The notes beneath the pieces were generated by a model. It was not told where the DNA came from. It worked only from the letters and a program-made list of their open reading frames with translations, and made no database searches. From NCBI RefSeq assembly GCF_001584185.1, contig NZ_CP013234.1, forward strand, positions 1,426,001-1,490,000: a stretch of 64,000 bases of DNA. The letters run 5' to 3'. This stretch comes from Collimonas pratensis. GTDB lineage: Bacteria > Pseudomonadota > Gammaproteobacteria > Burkholderiales > Burkholderiaceae_D. Within the stretch, counting starts at the first letter, position 1, and every line of letters starts with the position of its first letter. Positions 1-9,384 of this stretch are shown in pieces. The position numbers were made by a program, and so were the translations under genes.

Positions 1-1
1 G

Positions 2-1063
2 CCGCCGACCCTGGTCGACTATTTGCCGCCGGATGCCCTGATGTTCCTGGACGAGTCGCACGTGTTGATCGGCCAGCTGAACGCCATGTACAACGGTGAC
101 CGTTCGCGCAAGACCAACCTGGTGGATTACGGTTTCCGTCTACCGTCGGCGCTGGACAACCGGCCGCTGCGTTTCGATGAATTCGAAGGCAAGATGCGGC
201 AGACGATTTTCGTTTCAGCCACGCCGGCCGATTACGAAAAGCAGCATGCCGACCAGGTGGTGGAGCAGGTGGTGCGGCCGACCGGCCTGATCGATCCTGC
301 GATCGAAGTGCGGCCGGCCTTGAGCCAGGTCGACGACCTGATGAGCGAGGCCACTGCCCGCATCAAGAAGAACGAGCGCGTGCTGGTGACTACGCTGACC
401 AAGCGCATGGCCGAGCAGCTGACCGAATTCCTGAGCGATAACGGCATCAAGGTGCGCTATCTGCACAGCGATATCGAAACCGTCGAGCGGGTCGAGATCA
501 TCCGCGACCTGCGCCTGGGAACCTTCGATGTGCTGGTTGGGATCAACCTGCTGCGCGAAGGCCTGGACATTCCGGAAGTGTCGCTGGTGGCGATCCTGGA
601 TGCCGACAAGGAAGGCTTCCTGCGTTCCGAGCGCAGCCTGATCCAGACCATCGGCCGCGCTGCCCGTAACCTCAACGGCAAGGCGATCCTGTATGCCGAT
701 CGCATGACCGATTCGATGCGCCGCGCGATCGATGAAACCGAGCGCCGCCGCAACAAGCAGATTGCCTTCAATACCGCCAACGGCATCACGCCGGTCGGCA
801 TCAGCAAGCAGATCCGGGAGCTGATCGACGGCGTCTACAGCCCGCAGGAAGCGCGCGAAGAGCTGCATGCGGCGCAGGACCAGGCCAAGTACGAGGCGAT
901 GAGCGAGAAACAGGTGAGCAAGGAAATCAAGCGCCTGGAAAAGCAGATGGTCGATCATGCCAAGAACCTGGAGTTCGAAAAGGCCGCGCAGGTGCGCGAT
1001 CAGCTGCATGTGCTGAAGCAGCAGCTGTTTGGCGCGCCGGGGGCGGACAATATTGTTATGTAG
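2..1063 (+). CDS. uvrB: UvrABC excinuclease subunit B, 5'-truncated by the window edge
   Basis: UvrB is the damage-verification helicase subunit of nucleotide excision repair; it takes DNA from UvrA and recruits UvrC. Only the C-terminal 353 residues lie in the window (the family is about 670-690 aa), and the frame is open from base 2. Visible are the DESH box near the start, the [14 protein letters not shown] segment, helicase motif VI (QTIGRAARN) and, in the last 40 residues, the UVR motif ([21 protein letters not shown]) that contacts UvrC. The stop TAG is at 1061-1063. No neighbour on this side is functionally linked; a REP-like repeat follows. Confidence 0.97.
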   Translation, partial: PPTLVDYLPPDALMFLDESHVLIGQLNAMYNGDRSRKTNLVDYGFRLPSALDNRPLRFDEFEGKMRQTIFVSATPADYEKQHADQVVEQVVRPTGLIDPAIEVRPALSQVDDLMSEATARIKKNERVLVTTLTKRMAEQLTEFLSDNGIKVRYLHSDIETVERVEIIRDLRLGTFDVLVGINLLREGLDIPEVSLVAILDADKEGFLRSERSLIQTIGRAARNLNGKAILYADRMTDSMRRAIDETERRRNKQIAFNTANGITPVGISKQIRELIDGVYSPQEAREELHAAQDQAKYEAMSEKQVSKEIKRLEKQMVDHAKNLEFEKAAQVRDQLHVLKQQLFGAPGADNIVM

Positions 1064-1116
1064 TTGCAGCGGCTTTAAGTAGGCACGAGCTCGTTCAGCC
1101 AAGACTTGAGATGTGT

Positions 1117-1257
1117 CGTCCCCGCGAACGCGGGGACCCATGTTAGTTGCTGCAACATGGATTCCCGCGTTCGCGGGAATGACGGGGTCGCCTAGACCGG
1201 GGCGCGCAGCTGGGGTCGCCTAGACCGGGGCGCGTAGCTGTGGCCGGCGAGGTAGGA
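1117..1257. repeat. REP-like composite element, family A copy 1
   Basis: Two perfect palindromes sit side by side: GTCCCCGCGAACGCGGGGAC (1118-1137) and ATTCCCGCGTTCGCGGGAAT (1161-1180). They are separated by a third inverted pair, CCATGTT/AACATGG, so the whole can fold as a three-armed structure. The second palindrome fits the pattern ATTCCC-N8-GGGAAT known from Neisseria dRS3 repeats. It is followed by two tandem 28-bp units (1184-1211 and 1212-1239) differing at one base, then a degenerate tail. A second copy, including the tail, lies near 53212-53322. It fills most of the gap between uvrB and the next gene. Confidence 0.85.
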
Positions 1258-1355
1258 GCGCGCAGCTGGGGGTGTCTAGACCGAGTCTCCCAGGCGGCGC
1301 AGTTGTTGAGGGCAAGTGATTGCTTTGTGCATTTAAACTGTATTTTTAATAGCTT

Positions 1356-2144
1356 ATGACTGATTTTCTACCTGCTTCAATCCGTGACGCTTTACGAGGC
1401 GTTCACCCCTCCTGGCTCGCCATCCTGGAAGCCGGCCTGCGCGCCGTGGCGCAAGCCAATCCAGCTTATTTGCAGGATCTGGCCGTAGCCGATTACCTGC
1501 CGACCGAAGGCCGCATGTTCGCCGCCTTCACCCAGCCGCTGCAGGCGGTGCGCTATGTGCTGGTAGGCGAGGGGCCTTATCCGCGCGCTGCCAGCGCCAC
1601 CGGCGTATGTTTCATGGATGGTGCGGTCGGCTCTTTGTGGTCGGAGAAGGGTTTGTCGAAGCAGGTCAATCGCGCCACCTCGCTGCGCAACTTCATGAAG
1701 ATGTTGCTGGTGGCCGATGGCCAGTTGGCCATCGAAAGCACCACCGGCGATGCCATGTCCGGCGTCGCCCACAAAGCACAGCTGCCCGGCTCGCCGGCGA
1801 TCCAGCTGCTGGCGGACTTGCAGGACAATATGGTGGGGCAGGGCTTCCTGCTGCTGAATGCGTCGCTGGTGTTCCGTGCCGACGTGCCGCCGGTGAAGGA
1901 CGCCAAAGGCTGGCAGCCCTTCATGCAGGCGGTGCTGCAGGGCTTGGCGGATGCTGCGGAAGAGCGTGGCGCGGCGCTGCCGACGCTGGTGCTGTGGGGG
2001 AAGATCGCCGAGCAGCTGAATGCCTATGCGGTCACTGCGCGTTTTCCGAAGGCGGTCGCCGAGCATCCTTATAATCTCAGCTTTATCGGCAACGCCGGCA
2101 TGCAAGCCCTGTTCGGGCCGATGCAGTTGTTGAAGCGCGCGTAG
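1356..2144 (+). CDS. Uracil-DNA glycosylase-like protein with altered active site
   Basis: 262 aa. It matches the Ung family along its length: the water-activating loop of Ung (GQDPYH) appears as GEGPYP near residue 73, the uracil-binding Asn region (LLLNT) as LLLNAS, the LWG strand is intact, and the HPSPLS loop appears as EHPYNLSF near residue 240. Thus the His of the leucine-loop motif and the Asn are kept, but the catalytic Asp and the His of GQDPYH are replaced by Gly and Pro. It may be a non-catalytic or differently acting DNA-binding member. The start ATG has no clear ribosome-binding site. It stands alone, followed by a palindromic repeat. Confidence 0.75.
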   Translation: MTDFLPASIRDALRGVHPSWLAILEAGLRAVAQANPAYLQDLAVADYLPTEGRMFAAFTQPLQAVRYVLVGEGPYPRAASATGVCFMDGAVGSLWSEKGLSKQVNRATSLRNFMKMLLVADGQLAIESTTGDAMSGVAHKAQLPGSPAIQLLADLQDNMVGQGFLLLNASLVFRADVPPVKDAKGWQPFMQAVLQGLADAAEERGAALPTLVLWGKIAEQLNAYAVTARFPKAVAEHPYNLSFIGNAGMQALFGPMQLLKRA

Positions 2145-2240
2145 TAGGCGCGCGTTCCTGGCCCGGGATGGTCCGGGCCAAGTCATCAAATCAAATTAAA
2201 TCGATTGTTCAGACTTACCGGAGGCGCTATCGCGCAAGAG

Positions 2241-2311
2241 GTAGGGTGGGCACGCTTTTGTGCCCACGCTGTGTCGGTATCCGCGTGGGCACAAAAGCGT
2301 GCCCACCCTAC
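2241..2311. repeat. Palindromic repeat, family B copy 1 (GTAGGGTGGGCA ends)
   Basis: A perfect 28-bp inverted repeat (2241-2268 and 2284-2311) with a 15-bp loop, ending in GTAGGGTGGGCA and its complement. A second, more degenerate copy is at 47284-47354. It lies between the convergent Ung-like and TetR genes, where it could also stop transcription from both sides. Confidence 0.85.
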
Positions 2312-2354
2312 ACACGAAAGTATTTTTTCACCCATAGAAAAGTCTGATGAATCA

Positions 2355-3128
2355 TTAAATCAGGCTCATCTGGCGCAGGTCGGTTTCGGCCTGGGTCGGC
2401 GTCTTGTCGGCATCCGGCTCGGCTTCCGCTTCGGGCGCAAAGTCGAACTCCGGCGCGGCCGGCGCCTTTTTCGGCGCGGGAGCAGGCGCCGGCTTGACCC
2501 GCTTGCTGCTGACCGCGGCGCTGGAGAGCCAGCGCTTCAGCATGTCGTCGAACAGCGCCAGCATCCCTTCCGGCACTTCCTGGGTATACGCCTGGCGGAT
2601 CACGATGCCGTCCCACATCGCGGTCAGCAGCAGCGCCGCCTGCTGGGCATCCAGCGCAGTATCGATCTGGCCGCGTTCCTGGGCGGTGCGCAGCATGTCT
2701 GCCAGGCCGTCCACCCATTCCGTCTCCGCCTTCTTGATCACCGCGCCGACGCGCTTGTTGCGCAAGCCTTCGGCATAGATTTCCGTCATCAGGCCGGCAT
2801 CGCTGATCGCTGCGTAACGCTGGGCGAACGCGCGGGTGATGGCGGACAGGGTTTGCGGCAGGTCGTCGGTATCGTGGAATTCCGACAGCATGGTGCGCGC
2901 CTGGCGCCGCTCGTCCTCGGCCATGGCGGCGATGATGGCATCCTTGCTGGTGAAATAGCGGTAGACGGCGCCCGGTCCCAGGCCTACTTCGGCGCAGATT
3001 TCCTGCATCGAGGTCTGGTGAAAGCCGTTCTTGCGGAAACACTTGCCGGCGGACTTCAGGATGTCGACGCGCTTCTGGTCGGCTCGCTGGGTCGGGGATT
3101 GCGGTGTCTTGGATTTGCGGATGGCCAT
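2355..3128 (-). CDS. TetR/AcrR family transcriptional regulator with a long C-terminal tail
   Basis: 257 aa. The N-terminal TetR DNA-binding domain is clear: a first helix with AGKCFRKNGFHQTSMQEIC, followed by the recognition segment VGLGPGAVYRYFTSKD (about residues 48-64). The central part, including AEGLRNKRVGAVI and TAMWDGIVIRQ, resembles the ligand-binding domain of many TetR proteins. From about residue 210 the protein has an extra tail rich in Pro, Ala and acidic residues, which is unusual. No target operon is adjacent: its divergent neighbour across 328 bp is iscR. The ligand is unknown. Confidence 0.9.
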   Translation of the reverse strand: MAIRKSKTPQSPTQRADQKRVDILKSAGKCFRKNGFHQTSMQEICAEVGLGPGAVYRYFTSKDAIIAAMAEDERRQARTMLSEFHDTDDLPQTLSAITRAFAQRYAAISDAGLMTEIYAEGLRNKRVGAVIKKAETEWVDGLADMLRTAQERGQIDTALDAQQAALLLTAMWDGIVIRQAYTQEVPEGMLALFDDMLKRWLSSAAVSSKRVKPAPAPAPKKAPAAPEFDFAPEAEAEPDADKTPTQAETDLRQMSLI

Positions 3129-3362
3129 GCTAAACGTATCGAATAGGACTGTGCGGGAGGGTCGACATTATAGGTTTAAGCGTCGCATCCTTGCATAAAT
3201 TTTTTGCAGGAAACGGTTTTTCCCTGCCTCTGCCCTATAAGGAATGCCTTATTTCCACCCCCGGCGGAGGCTTTCCGGCATACCCTGTTTTTCTGTGGTT
3301 GATTAAATGACAATCGCCTTGAAAGCCATGACTGGCGCGGGATTTCAGGAATCGGGCAATAC

Positions 3363-3391
3363 CTGACGGATTCACTCAAGTTTGGTATACT
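3363..3391 (+). promoter_or_regulatory. Putative iscR-operon promoter
   Basis: A sigma70-like pair CTGACG (3363-3368) and TATACT (3386-3391) with 17-bp spacing lies about 65 bp before the iscR start. IscR normally represses its own operon, so an operator overlapping this promoter is expected, but I could not define one with confidence. The rest of the 3129-3456 gap shows nothing else definite. Confidence 0.5.
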
Positions 3392-3456
3392 GTCGTAACA
3401 CTTCGCTTTTCCTGATCGGGAAGGCGCAGATAGATAGGTTTAAGAGCGGAGATTAC

Positions 3457-3939
3457 ATGCGTCTGACTACAAAAGGCCGGTTTGCGGTAACTGCGATGAT
3501 CGATTTGGCATTGCGCCAGGGCAAGGGTCCTGTGACTTTGTCCGCCATCAGCGAGCGGCAAGAGATTTCCTTATCGTATCTGGAACAATTGTTCGGTAAG
3601 TTGCGCCGTCACCAGATTGTTGAATCCGTGCGCGGGCCAGGCGGCGGATACAACCTGGCGCGCAAGGCGGAAGACGTCACCGTGGCCGATATCATCATCG
3701 CGGTCGACGAACCGCTGGATGCGACCCAGTGCGGCGGCAAGGAAAATTGCCACAGCCCGGACCACGAAGGCGGCGGCCGCTGCATGACGCACGATCTGTG
3801 GTCGACCCTGAACGCCAAGATGGTTGAGTATCTGGATTCGGTATCGCTCAAGGATTTGGTAGAGCAGCAGCACGCGCAGCAAAAGAAGACACTGGAACAA
3901 AATGTGGTGGTGATGCACCGGTCCCACCTGGTTGCTTGA
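3457..3939 (+). CDS. iscR: Fe-S cluster-responsive Rrf2 regulator IscR
   Basis: 160 aa, Rrf2 family winged helix. The start [14 protein letters not shown] at 3457 is preceded by GCGGAGA and matches the family start. The recognition helix region [14 protein letters not shown] is at residues 39-51. The [2Fe-2S] ligands are Cys92, Cys98, Cys109 and His112. The loop between the second and third Cys is five residues longer than in E. coli IscR (where the third Cys is 104 and the His is 107). First gene of the isc operon; it represses the operon when loaded with a cluster. 17 bp separate it from iscS. Confidence 0.97.
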   Translation: MRLTTKGRFAVTAMIDLALRQGKGPVTLSAISERQEISLSYLEQLFGKLRRHQIVESVRGPGGGYNLARKAEDVTVADIIIAVDEPLDATQCGGKENCHSPDHEGGGRCMTHDLWSTLNAKMVEYLDSVSLKDLVEQQHAQQKKTLEQNVVVMHRSHLVA

Positions 3940-3956
3940 TTGGAGCTCAAAATAGT

Positions 3957-5210
3957 ATGAACGCACCCTTGGAAAAAAGCCTGATAGACACATTGAAGGC
4001 GCCTCACTTCCCGATTTACATGGATTACTCGGCCACCACGCCGATCGATCCGCGTGTTGCTGACAAGATGATTCCCTACCTGCGCGAGCAGTTCGGCAAT
4101 CCGGCTTCGCGCAGCCACATGTATGGCTGGTCCGCTGAAAAAGCCGTCGAAGACGCGCGCGAACAGGTCGCCAAGCTGGTCAACGCCGATTCGCGCGAGA
4201 TCATCTGGACTTCCGGCGCCACCGAAGGCAACAACCTGGCGATCAAGGGCGCGGCCAACTTCTACAAGACCAAGGGCAAGCACATCATCACCGTCAAGAC
4301 CGAACACAAGGCGGTGCTGGACGTGGTGCGCGAGCTGGAGCGCCAGGGTTTCGAGGCGACTTACCTGCAGCCGCAAGACAACGGCCTGATCACGCTGGAA
4401 CAGCTGGAAGCGGCGATCCGCCCGGACACCATCCTGGTCTCGGTCATGCTGGTCAACAATGAAATCGGCGTGATCCAGCCGATCGCCGAAATCGGCGAAC
4501 TGTGCCGCCAGAAGGGCATCATTTTCCATTGCGATGCGGCGCAAGCCACCGGCAAGGTCGTGATCGACCTGGAAAAATGGAAAGTCGACCTGATGACTTT
4601 CACTGCGCACAAGACTTATGGTCCGAAGGGCGTCGGCGCCCTGTACGTACGGCGCAAGCCGCGCGTGCGCCTGGAAGCGCAGATGCACGGCGGCGGTCAC
4701 GAGCGCGGCCTGCGTTCGGGCACTTTGCCTACCCACCAGATCGTCGGCATGGGCGCGGCTTTTGAGATCGCCCGCGAAGAAATGGATGAAGAAATCGTCC
4801 GCATCAAGGCGTTGCGCGACCGCCTGGCGACTGGCCTGCAAACGATTGAAGAAGTGTATGTCAACGGCGACATGGCGCACCGCGTGCCGCACAACCTGAA
4901 TGTCAGCTTCAACTACGTTGAAGGCGAATCGCTGATCATGGCGATCAAGGACATCGCGGTATCGTCCGGCTCGGCCTGCACCTCGGCCAGCCTGGAGCCG
5001 TCGTATGTTTTGCGCGCCCTGGGCCGCAGCGACGAACTGGCGCACAGCTCGATCCGCTTCACCATCGGCCGTTTCACGACCGAAGAAGACATCGATTTCA
5101 CGATTGAACTGATCAAGACCAAGGTTGCGAAACTGCGCGAGCTGTCGCCGCTGTGGGATATGTATAAAGACGGGATCGATATCAGTACGATCCAATGGGC
5201 GGCGCACTAA
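3957..5210 (+). CDS. iscS: Cysteine desulfurase IscS
   Basis: 417 aa. A PLP-dependent enzyme that takes sulfur from L-cysteine and passes it as persulfide to IscU and other acceptors. The PLP lysine is in [10 protein letters not shown] and the persulfide Cys in the mobile loop [16 protein letters not shown]. The chosen ATG follows TGGAGC; compared with E. coli IscS it adds about 15 residues before the conserved [11 protein letters not shown] segment. Second gene of the isc operon. Confidence 0.97.
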   Translation: MNAPLEKSLIDTLKAPHFPIYMDYSATTPIDPRVADKMIPYLREQFGNPASRSHMYGWSAEKAVEDAREQVAKLVNADSREIIWTSGATEGNNLAIKGAANFYKTKGKHIITVKTEHKAVLDVVRELERQGFEATYLQPQDNGLITLEQLEAAIRPDTILVSVMLVNNEIGVIQPIAEIGELCRQKGIIFHCDAAQATGKVVIDLEKWKVDLMTFTAHKTYGPKGVGALYVRRKPRVRLEAQMHGGGHERGLRSGTLPTHQIVGMGAAFEIAREEMDEEIVRIKALRDRLATGLQTIEEVYVNGDMAHRVPHNLNVSFNYVEGESLIMAIKDIAVSSGSACTSASLEPSYVLRALGRSDELAHSSIRFTIGRFTTEEDIDFTIELIKTKVAKLRELSPLWDMYKDGIDISTIQWAAH

Positions 5211-5270
5211 GCTATTTCTCTGCGGCTGATTGAATCTTCAGCGCCGCAGCATCATACAAGGAGCAACAAA

Positions 5271-5669
5271 ATGTCTTACTCGGAAAAAGTTTTGGATCAC
5301 TACGAAAATCCACGCAATGTCGGCGCTTTTGAAAAAGGCGACGAGACTGTGGGCACCGGCATGGTCGGCGCGCCTGCTTGCGGCGACGTCATGAAATTGC
5401 AGATCAAGGTCGGCGCCGACGGCATCATCCAGGACGCCAAGTTCAAGACCTATGGCTGCGGCTCGGCGATTGCTTCGTCGTCGCTGGTGACCGAATGGGT
5501 CAAGGGTAAGACCTTGGATCAGGCCATGTCGATCAAGAACACCCAGATCGCCGAAGAACTGGCGCTGCCGCCGGTCAAGATCCACTGCTCGATCCTGGCG
5601 GAAGATGCGATCAAGGCTGCGGTTGAGGATTACAAGGCTAAGCACGGCGAGCAAAAACAGGCTGCGTAA
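5271..5669 (+). CDS. iscU: Fe-S cluster scaffold IscU
   Basis: 132 aa. Cluster-assembly scaffold. Ligands Cys37, Cys63 and Cys106 and the exchange-promoting Asp39 are all present, as is LPPVK (about residues 99-103), the motif recognised by the HscA chaperone. Preceded by AAGGAGC. Located 60 bp after iscS in the isc operon. Confidence 0.98.
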   Translation: MSYSEKVLDHYENPRNVGAFEKGDETVGTGMVGAPACGDVMKLQIKVGADGIIQDAKFKTYGCGSAIASSSLVTEWVKGKTLDQAMSIKNTQIAEELALPPVKIHCSILAEDAIKAAVEDYKAKHGEQKQAA

Positions 5670-5753
5670 TTACTAGTTGCCGTTGTTCCGCCGGCAGCTC
5701 CGGATGGTGCGGCCGGTGGAATGACAGAACTAAAGAAAAGAGATCGACGGTAT

Positions 5754-6077
5754 ATGGCAATCACACTTACGGAAAAAGCGGCGAAGCACATCAACCGCTA
5801 TATCGAGCGGCGCGGCAAGGGCATCGGCCTGCGTTTCGGCGTGCGCACCACCGGCTGCTCGGGGCTGGCTTACAAGCTGGAATACGTGGATGAGAAGACG
5901 GATGAAGACGCCGTGTTCGAATCGCACGGCATCCAGGTGTTCGTCGATCCCAAGAGCCTGCCGTATATCGACGGTACCGAACTCGACTTTGCCCGCGAAG
6001 GCTTGAACGAAGGCTTCAAGTTCTACAACCCGAACGTCAAGGACGAGTGCGGCTGCGGCGAGAGTTTCCGCATCTGA
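5754..6077 (+). CDS. iscA: A-type Fe-S carrier IscA
   Basis: 107 aa. Carrier that delivers clusters to apo-proteins. The three Cys of the family are present: TTGCSG in the middle and ECGCGESF at the C-terminus. An in-frame ATG 33 bp upstream (5721) exists, but the start [13 protein letters not shown] matches the family. Follows iscU by 84 bp. Confidence 0.96.
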   Translation: MAITLTEKAAKHINRYIERRGKGIGLRFGVRTTGCSGLAYKLEYVDEKTDEDAVFESHGIQVFVDPKSLPYIDGTELDFAREGLNEGFKFYNPNVKDECGCGESFRI

Positions 6078-6129
6078 CGCCGGCGGACTGGCCGCCGGGT
6101 TGCATCGCGCTGGACTAGATGGATGACCA

Positions 6130-6160
6130 AGCCTGTTGCTGTACGACAGGCTTTTGTTTT
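6130..6160 (+). terminator. Intra-operon hairpin with U-tract between iscA and hscB
   Basis: A 7-bp stem AGCCTGT (6130-6136) / ACAGGCT (6146-6152) with a 9-nt loop is followed at once by TTTGTTTT. It has the form of a weak intrinsic terminator inside the isc operon, between the assembly genes and the chaperone genes, and could lower expression of the distal half. Confidence 0.5.
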
Positions 6161-6229
6161 ATAGCCGGGCCCATGCAGATGGCCGGCCACTTTGGGCCAG
6201 GTAGCACCGGCCCAGGCTACTTTGAAACC

Positions 6230-6745
6230 ATGCAAAATCACTTCGAACTGTTCCAACTGCCGCAACACTTCACGCTCGACATGACGGCGCTGGACCAGGC
6301 CTACCACGAGGTGCAGAACCAGACGCACCCGGACCGTTTCGTCAATGCCACCGCTGCTGAAAAGCGCGTGGCGATGCAATGGACCACGCGCGCCAACGAA
6401 GCCTACCTGACCCTGAAGAGCCCGTTCAAGCGCGCCGCTTACTTGTGCGAGCTGAACGGCGTTGAGCTGCAGGCGGAGTCGAACACGGCCATGCCGGCGG
6501 CTTTCCTGATGCAGCAGATGGAGTGGCGCGAAACGCTGGACGATGCGCGCGCCGCCAAGAGCGTGGAAGCGCTGGATCAGCTGGACCGTGAACTGCGCGC
6601 CGCCCGCAAGGCCGATCTGCAGGATATCGGCAAGCTGCTGGACGCCGGCGATTTCGAGAAGGCCGCGCAACTGGTGCGGCAGCTGATGTTCCTGGACAAG
6701 TTCGGCAATGAAATCAGCAATGCTTTCGCTGTCCTTGAATCCTGA
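6230..6745 (+). CDS. hscB: Fe-S co-chaperone HscB (Hsc20)
   Basis: 171 aa. J-domain co-chaperone that brings IscU to HscA and stimulates its ATPase. The HPD signature is in QTHPDRF (about residue 34), and the C-terminal three-helix domain that binds IscU follows. The start MQNHFELFQLP matches the family; the open frame extends upstream to 6119, but that part does not look like family sequence. Confidence 0.95.
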   Translation: MQNHFELFQLPQHFTLDMTALDQAYHEVQNQTHPDRFVNATAAEKRVAMQWTTRANEAYLTLKSPFKRAAYLCELNGVELQAESNTAMPAAFLMQQMEWRETLDDARAAKSVEALDQLDRELRAARKADLQDIGKLLDAGDFEKAAQLVRQLMFLDKFGNEISNAFAVLES

Positions 6746-6807
6746 TTCGCCCGTTCATTTCATTTTCATCTTTAGTCATTTTTAGACATCTTTAGCCGAG
6801 TAACAGC

Positions 6808-7425
6808 ATGCCCGAAATCTGGTTATTCCTGATCGCCGCAATGACCCTGACCCTGGCGCCGGGGCCGGACAATATCTATGTGCTGACGCGCGGCATCGCC
6901 CAAGGCCGCAAGGCCGGGCTGGTGTCGGCGCTGGGCTTCAGCTCGGGCCTGATTTTCCATACCATGCTAGCGGTGCTGGGCTTCGCGGCGCTGATCAAGG
7001 CTTCGCCGCTGGCATATTCGCTGCTGCGCTATGCCGGCGCCGGCTACCTGATCTACATCGGCGTGCGCACCTTGCGTTCGCATGCGACTGTCCAGCTGCA
7101 CGGCGATGCAGCGCCGCCGCTGAAGCTGTCGCGCATCTATTGGCAGAGCGTGATCGCCAATATCTTGAACCCGAAGGTGACGCTGTTTTTCATCGCCTTC
7201 CTGCCGCAGTTCGTGAATGCCGGCGCTGGCCATATTCCAGCGCAGATGCTGCTGCTGGCAGCGGTATTCATCCTGCAGGCGCTGGCCATCTTTAGCGTGG
7301 TCGCCCTGTTTTCCGGCATGGTCGGCGCCTTCTTCCAGCGCAAGAAGGCGGCCGCCTCTATCATGAACCGCGTGGCGGGCACGGCGTTTATCGGACTCGG
7401 CATACGCATCGCGCTGCCGCAATAA
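6808..7425 (+). CDS. LysE/RhtB family amino-acid exporter inserted in the isc operon
   Basis: 205 aa inner-membrane protein with about six hydrophobic segments. The LysE/RhtB N-terminal signature [19 protein letters not shown] is at residues 16-34, and [18 protein letters not shown] lies mid-protein. The family exports amino acids such as lysine, threonine, homoserine or cysteine; the substrate here cannot be read from sequence. It sits in the same orientation between hscB (62 bp upstream) and hscA (41 bp downstream), an unusual place that makes co-transcription with the isc genes likely. Confidence 0.9.
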   Translation: MPEIWLFLIAAMTLTLAPGPDNIYVLTRGIAQGRKAGLVSALGFSSGLIFHTMLAVLGFAALIKASPLAYSLLRYAGAGYLIYIGVRTLRSHATVQLHGDAAPPLKLSRIYWQSVIANILNPKVTLFFIAFLPQFVNAGAGHIPAQMLLLAAVFILQALAIFSVVALFSGMVGAFFQRKKAAASIMNRVAGTAFIGLGIRIALPQ

Positions 7426-7466
7426 GTAATCAACTGCAATCAACAGCAATCAACCAAGACACCTCC

Positions 7467-9332
7467 ATGGCACTTTTGCAAATTTCTGAACCAGGCATGT
7501 CCACCGCACCGCATCAGCATCGGCTGGCGGTGGGGATAGATCTGGGCACGACCAATTCGCTGGTGGCGACCGTCCGCAACAGCATCCCCGAGGTGCTCAA
7601 CGACGAAGCCGGACGGCCATTGCTGCCATCCATCGTGCGCTATCTGCCGAACGGCAATGCGCACATCGGCTACAAGGCACAGGCAGCCCAGACCACCGAC
7701 CCCAAGAACACCATCTTGTCGGTCAAGCGTTTCATGGGACGCGGCCTGAAGGACATCGCCTACGCAGAAAACCTGCCTTACGATTTCCTCGACGTGCCGG
7801 GCATGGTGCAGCTCAAGACGGTAGCGGGGGTCAAGAGCCCGGTCGAAATTTCGGCGGAAATCCTGGCGACTCTGCGTCAGCAAGCGGAAGACGCGCTGGG
7901 CGACGACCTGGTCGGCGCCGTGATCACGGTGCCGGCGTATTTCGACGATGCACAGCGCCAGGCCACCAAGGATGCGGCCAAGCTGGCTGGCCTGAACGTG
8001 CTGCGCCTGCTCAACGAGCCGACCGCGGCGGCGATCGCCTACGGCCTGGATAATGCCTCGGAAGGCGTCTACGTGGTTTATGACCTCGGCGGCGGCACCT
8101 TCGATATCTCTATCCTGAAGCTGACCAAGGGGGTGTTTGAAGTGTTGGCCACCGGCGGCGACTCGGCGCTCGGCGGCGACGATTTTGACCACCGGCTGTT
8201 TTGCTGGATCAGCAAGGAAGCCGCGCTGGCGCCGCTGTCCGATGAAGATACCCGGATACTGATGGTGAAGGCGCGCGAAGCCAAGGAACTGCTGTCGACC
8301 AAGGCCGAGGTGACCATCGACGCAGCCCTGAACTCGGGCGAGCGGGTGCACCTGGTGCTGACTTCCGAAAAATTTGACGAGATCACCCAGCATCTGGTGC
8401 TCAAGACCTTGACGCCAACCCGCAAGGCCTTGCGCGATGCCGAGTTGAGCGTCGACGACGTCGACGGCGTGGTGATGGTCGGCGGCGCCACGCGCATGCC
8501 GAGCATCCGCAAGGCGGTCGGTGATTATTTCGAGACTACGCCGCTGGCCAATATCGATCCGGACAAGGTGGTGGCGCTGGGCGCTGCCATCCAGGCCAAT
8601 CTGCTGGCCGGCAACCGTGCTCCTGGCGACGACTGGCTGCTGCTGGACGTGATCCCCTTGTCGCTGGGCATAGAAACCATGGGTGGCCTGGTGGAGAAGG
8701 TCATTCCGCGCAACTCGACCATTCCTTGCGCCCGCGCGCAGGAATTCACCACCTTCAAGGACGGCCAGACCGCGATGGCGATCCAGGTCTTGCAAGGCGA
8801 ACGCGAGCTTGTCAGCGACTGCCGTTCACTGGCCAAGTTTGAACTGCGCGGGATTCCACCGATGGCGGCCGGCGCCGCGCGTATCCGCGTGACTTACCAG
8901 GTCGACGCCGATGGCTTGCTGTCGGTATCGGCGCGCGAACTGCGTTCCGGCGTGGAAGCCTCGATCAGCGTCAAGCCGTCTTACGGCCTGGCCGATGACG
9001 ACATCGCCCGCATGCTGCAGGAATCGTTTGCCTCGGCCGACGTCGACATGCAGGCGCGCGCATTGAAAGAAGAACAGGTAGAAGCCGAGCGCATCGTGCT
9101 GGCCACCGAATCGGCCTTGCAGGCGGACGCCGCGCTGTTGTCGGCGCAAGAGCAGAGCGCGATTGCGGTACTGATCGCGGCCGTCCGCACGCAAGCGCAG
9201 GGTACCGACCATGTGGCCATCAAGGCCGCCGTCGATGCGCTGGCCCACGGCACCGAAGATTTCGCCGCGCGCCGCATGGACCGCAGCGTGCACGATGCCT
9301 TGACCGGCAAGACGCTGGACCAGGTGTCATAA
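7467..9332 (+). CDS. hscA: Fe-S assembly Hsp70 chaperone HscA
   Basis: 621 aa. Specialised Hsp70 that uses ATP to release the cluster from IscU. The start [10 protein letters not shown] is the family start. ATPase motifs: [12 protein letters not shown] (about residue 24), [27 protein letters not shown] and [13 protein letters not shown]. The substrate-binding domain follows from about residue 390. Length agrees with E. coli HscA (616 aa). Confidence 0.97.
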   Translation: MALLQISEPGMSTAPHQHRLAVGIDLGTTNSLVATVRNSIPEVLNDEAGRPLLPSIVRYLPNGNAHIGYKAQAAQTTDPKNTILSVKRFMGRGLKDIAYAENLPYDFLDVPGMVQLKTVAGVKSPVEISAEILATLRQQAEDALGDDLVGAVITVPAYFDDAQRQATKDAAKLAGLNVLRLLNEPTAAAIAYGLDNASEGVYVVYDLGGGTFDISILKLTKGVFEVLATGGDSALGGDDFDHRLFCWISKEAALAPLSDEDTRILMVKAREAKELLSTKAEVTIDAALNSGERVHLVLTSEKFDEITQHLVLKTLTPTRKALRDAELSVDDVDGVVMVGGATRMPSIRKAVGDYFETTPLANIDPDKVVALGAAIQANLLAGNRAPGDDWLLLDVIPLSLGIETMGGLVEKVIPRNSTIPCARAQEFTTFKDGQTAMAIQVLQGERELVSDCRSLAKFELRGIPPMAAGAARIRVTYQVDADGLLSVSARELRSGVEASISVKPSYGLADDDIARMLQESFASADVDMQARALKEEQVEAERIVLATESALQADAALLSAQEQSAIAVLIAAVRTQAQGTDHVAIKAAVDALAHGTEDFAARRMDRSVHDALTGKTLDQVS

Positions 9333-9384
9333 ATAATTTCAATAAATTTACACACAGACTCAACCTATTCCCGAGGTAAACCAA

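Noticed and set aside
1117..1257. Short repeats that could be read as a CRISPR array
   Set aside because: Units are palindromic and adjacent, without unique equal-length spacers; no cas genes are in the window.
3609..5207. Long minus-strand open frame opposite iscR/iscS
   Set aside because: It lies antisense to clear genes with intact catalytic motifs; its translation is Arg/His/Gln-rich without recognisable domains, typical of a shadow frame in GC-rich DNA.
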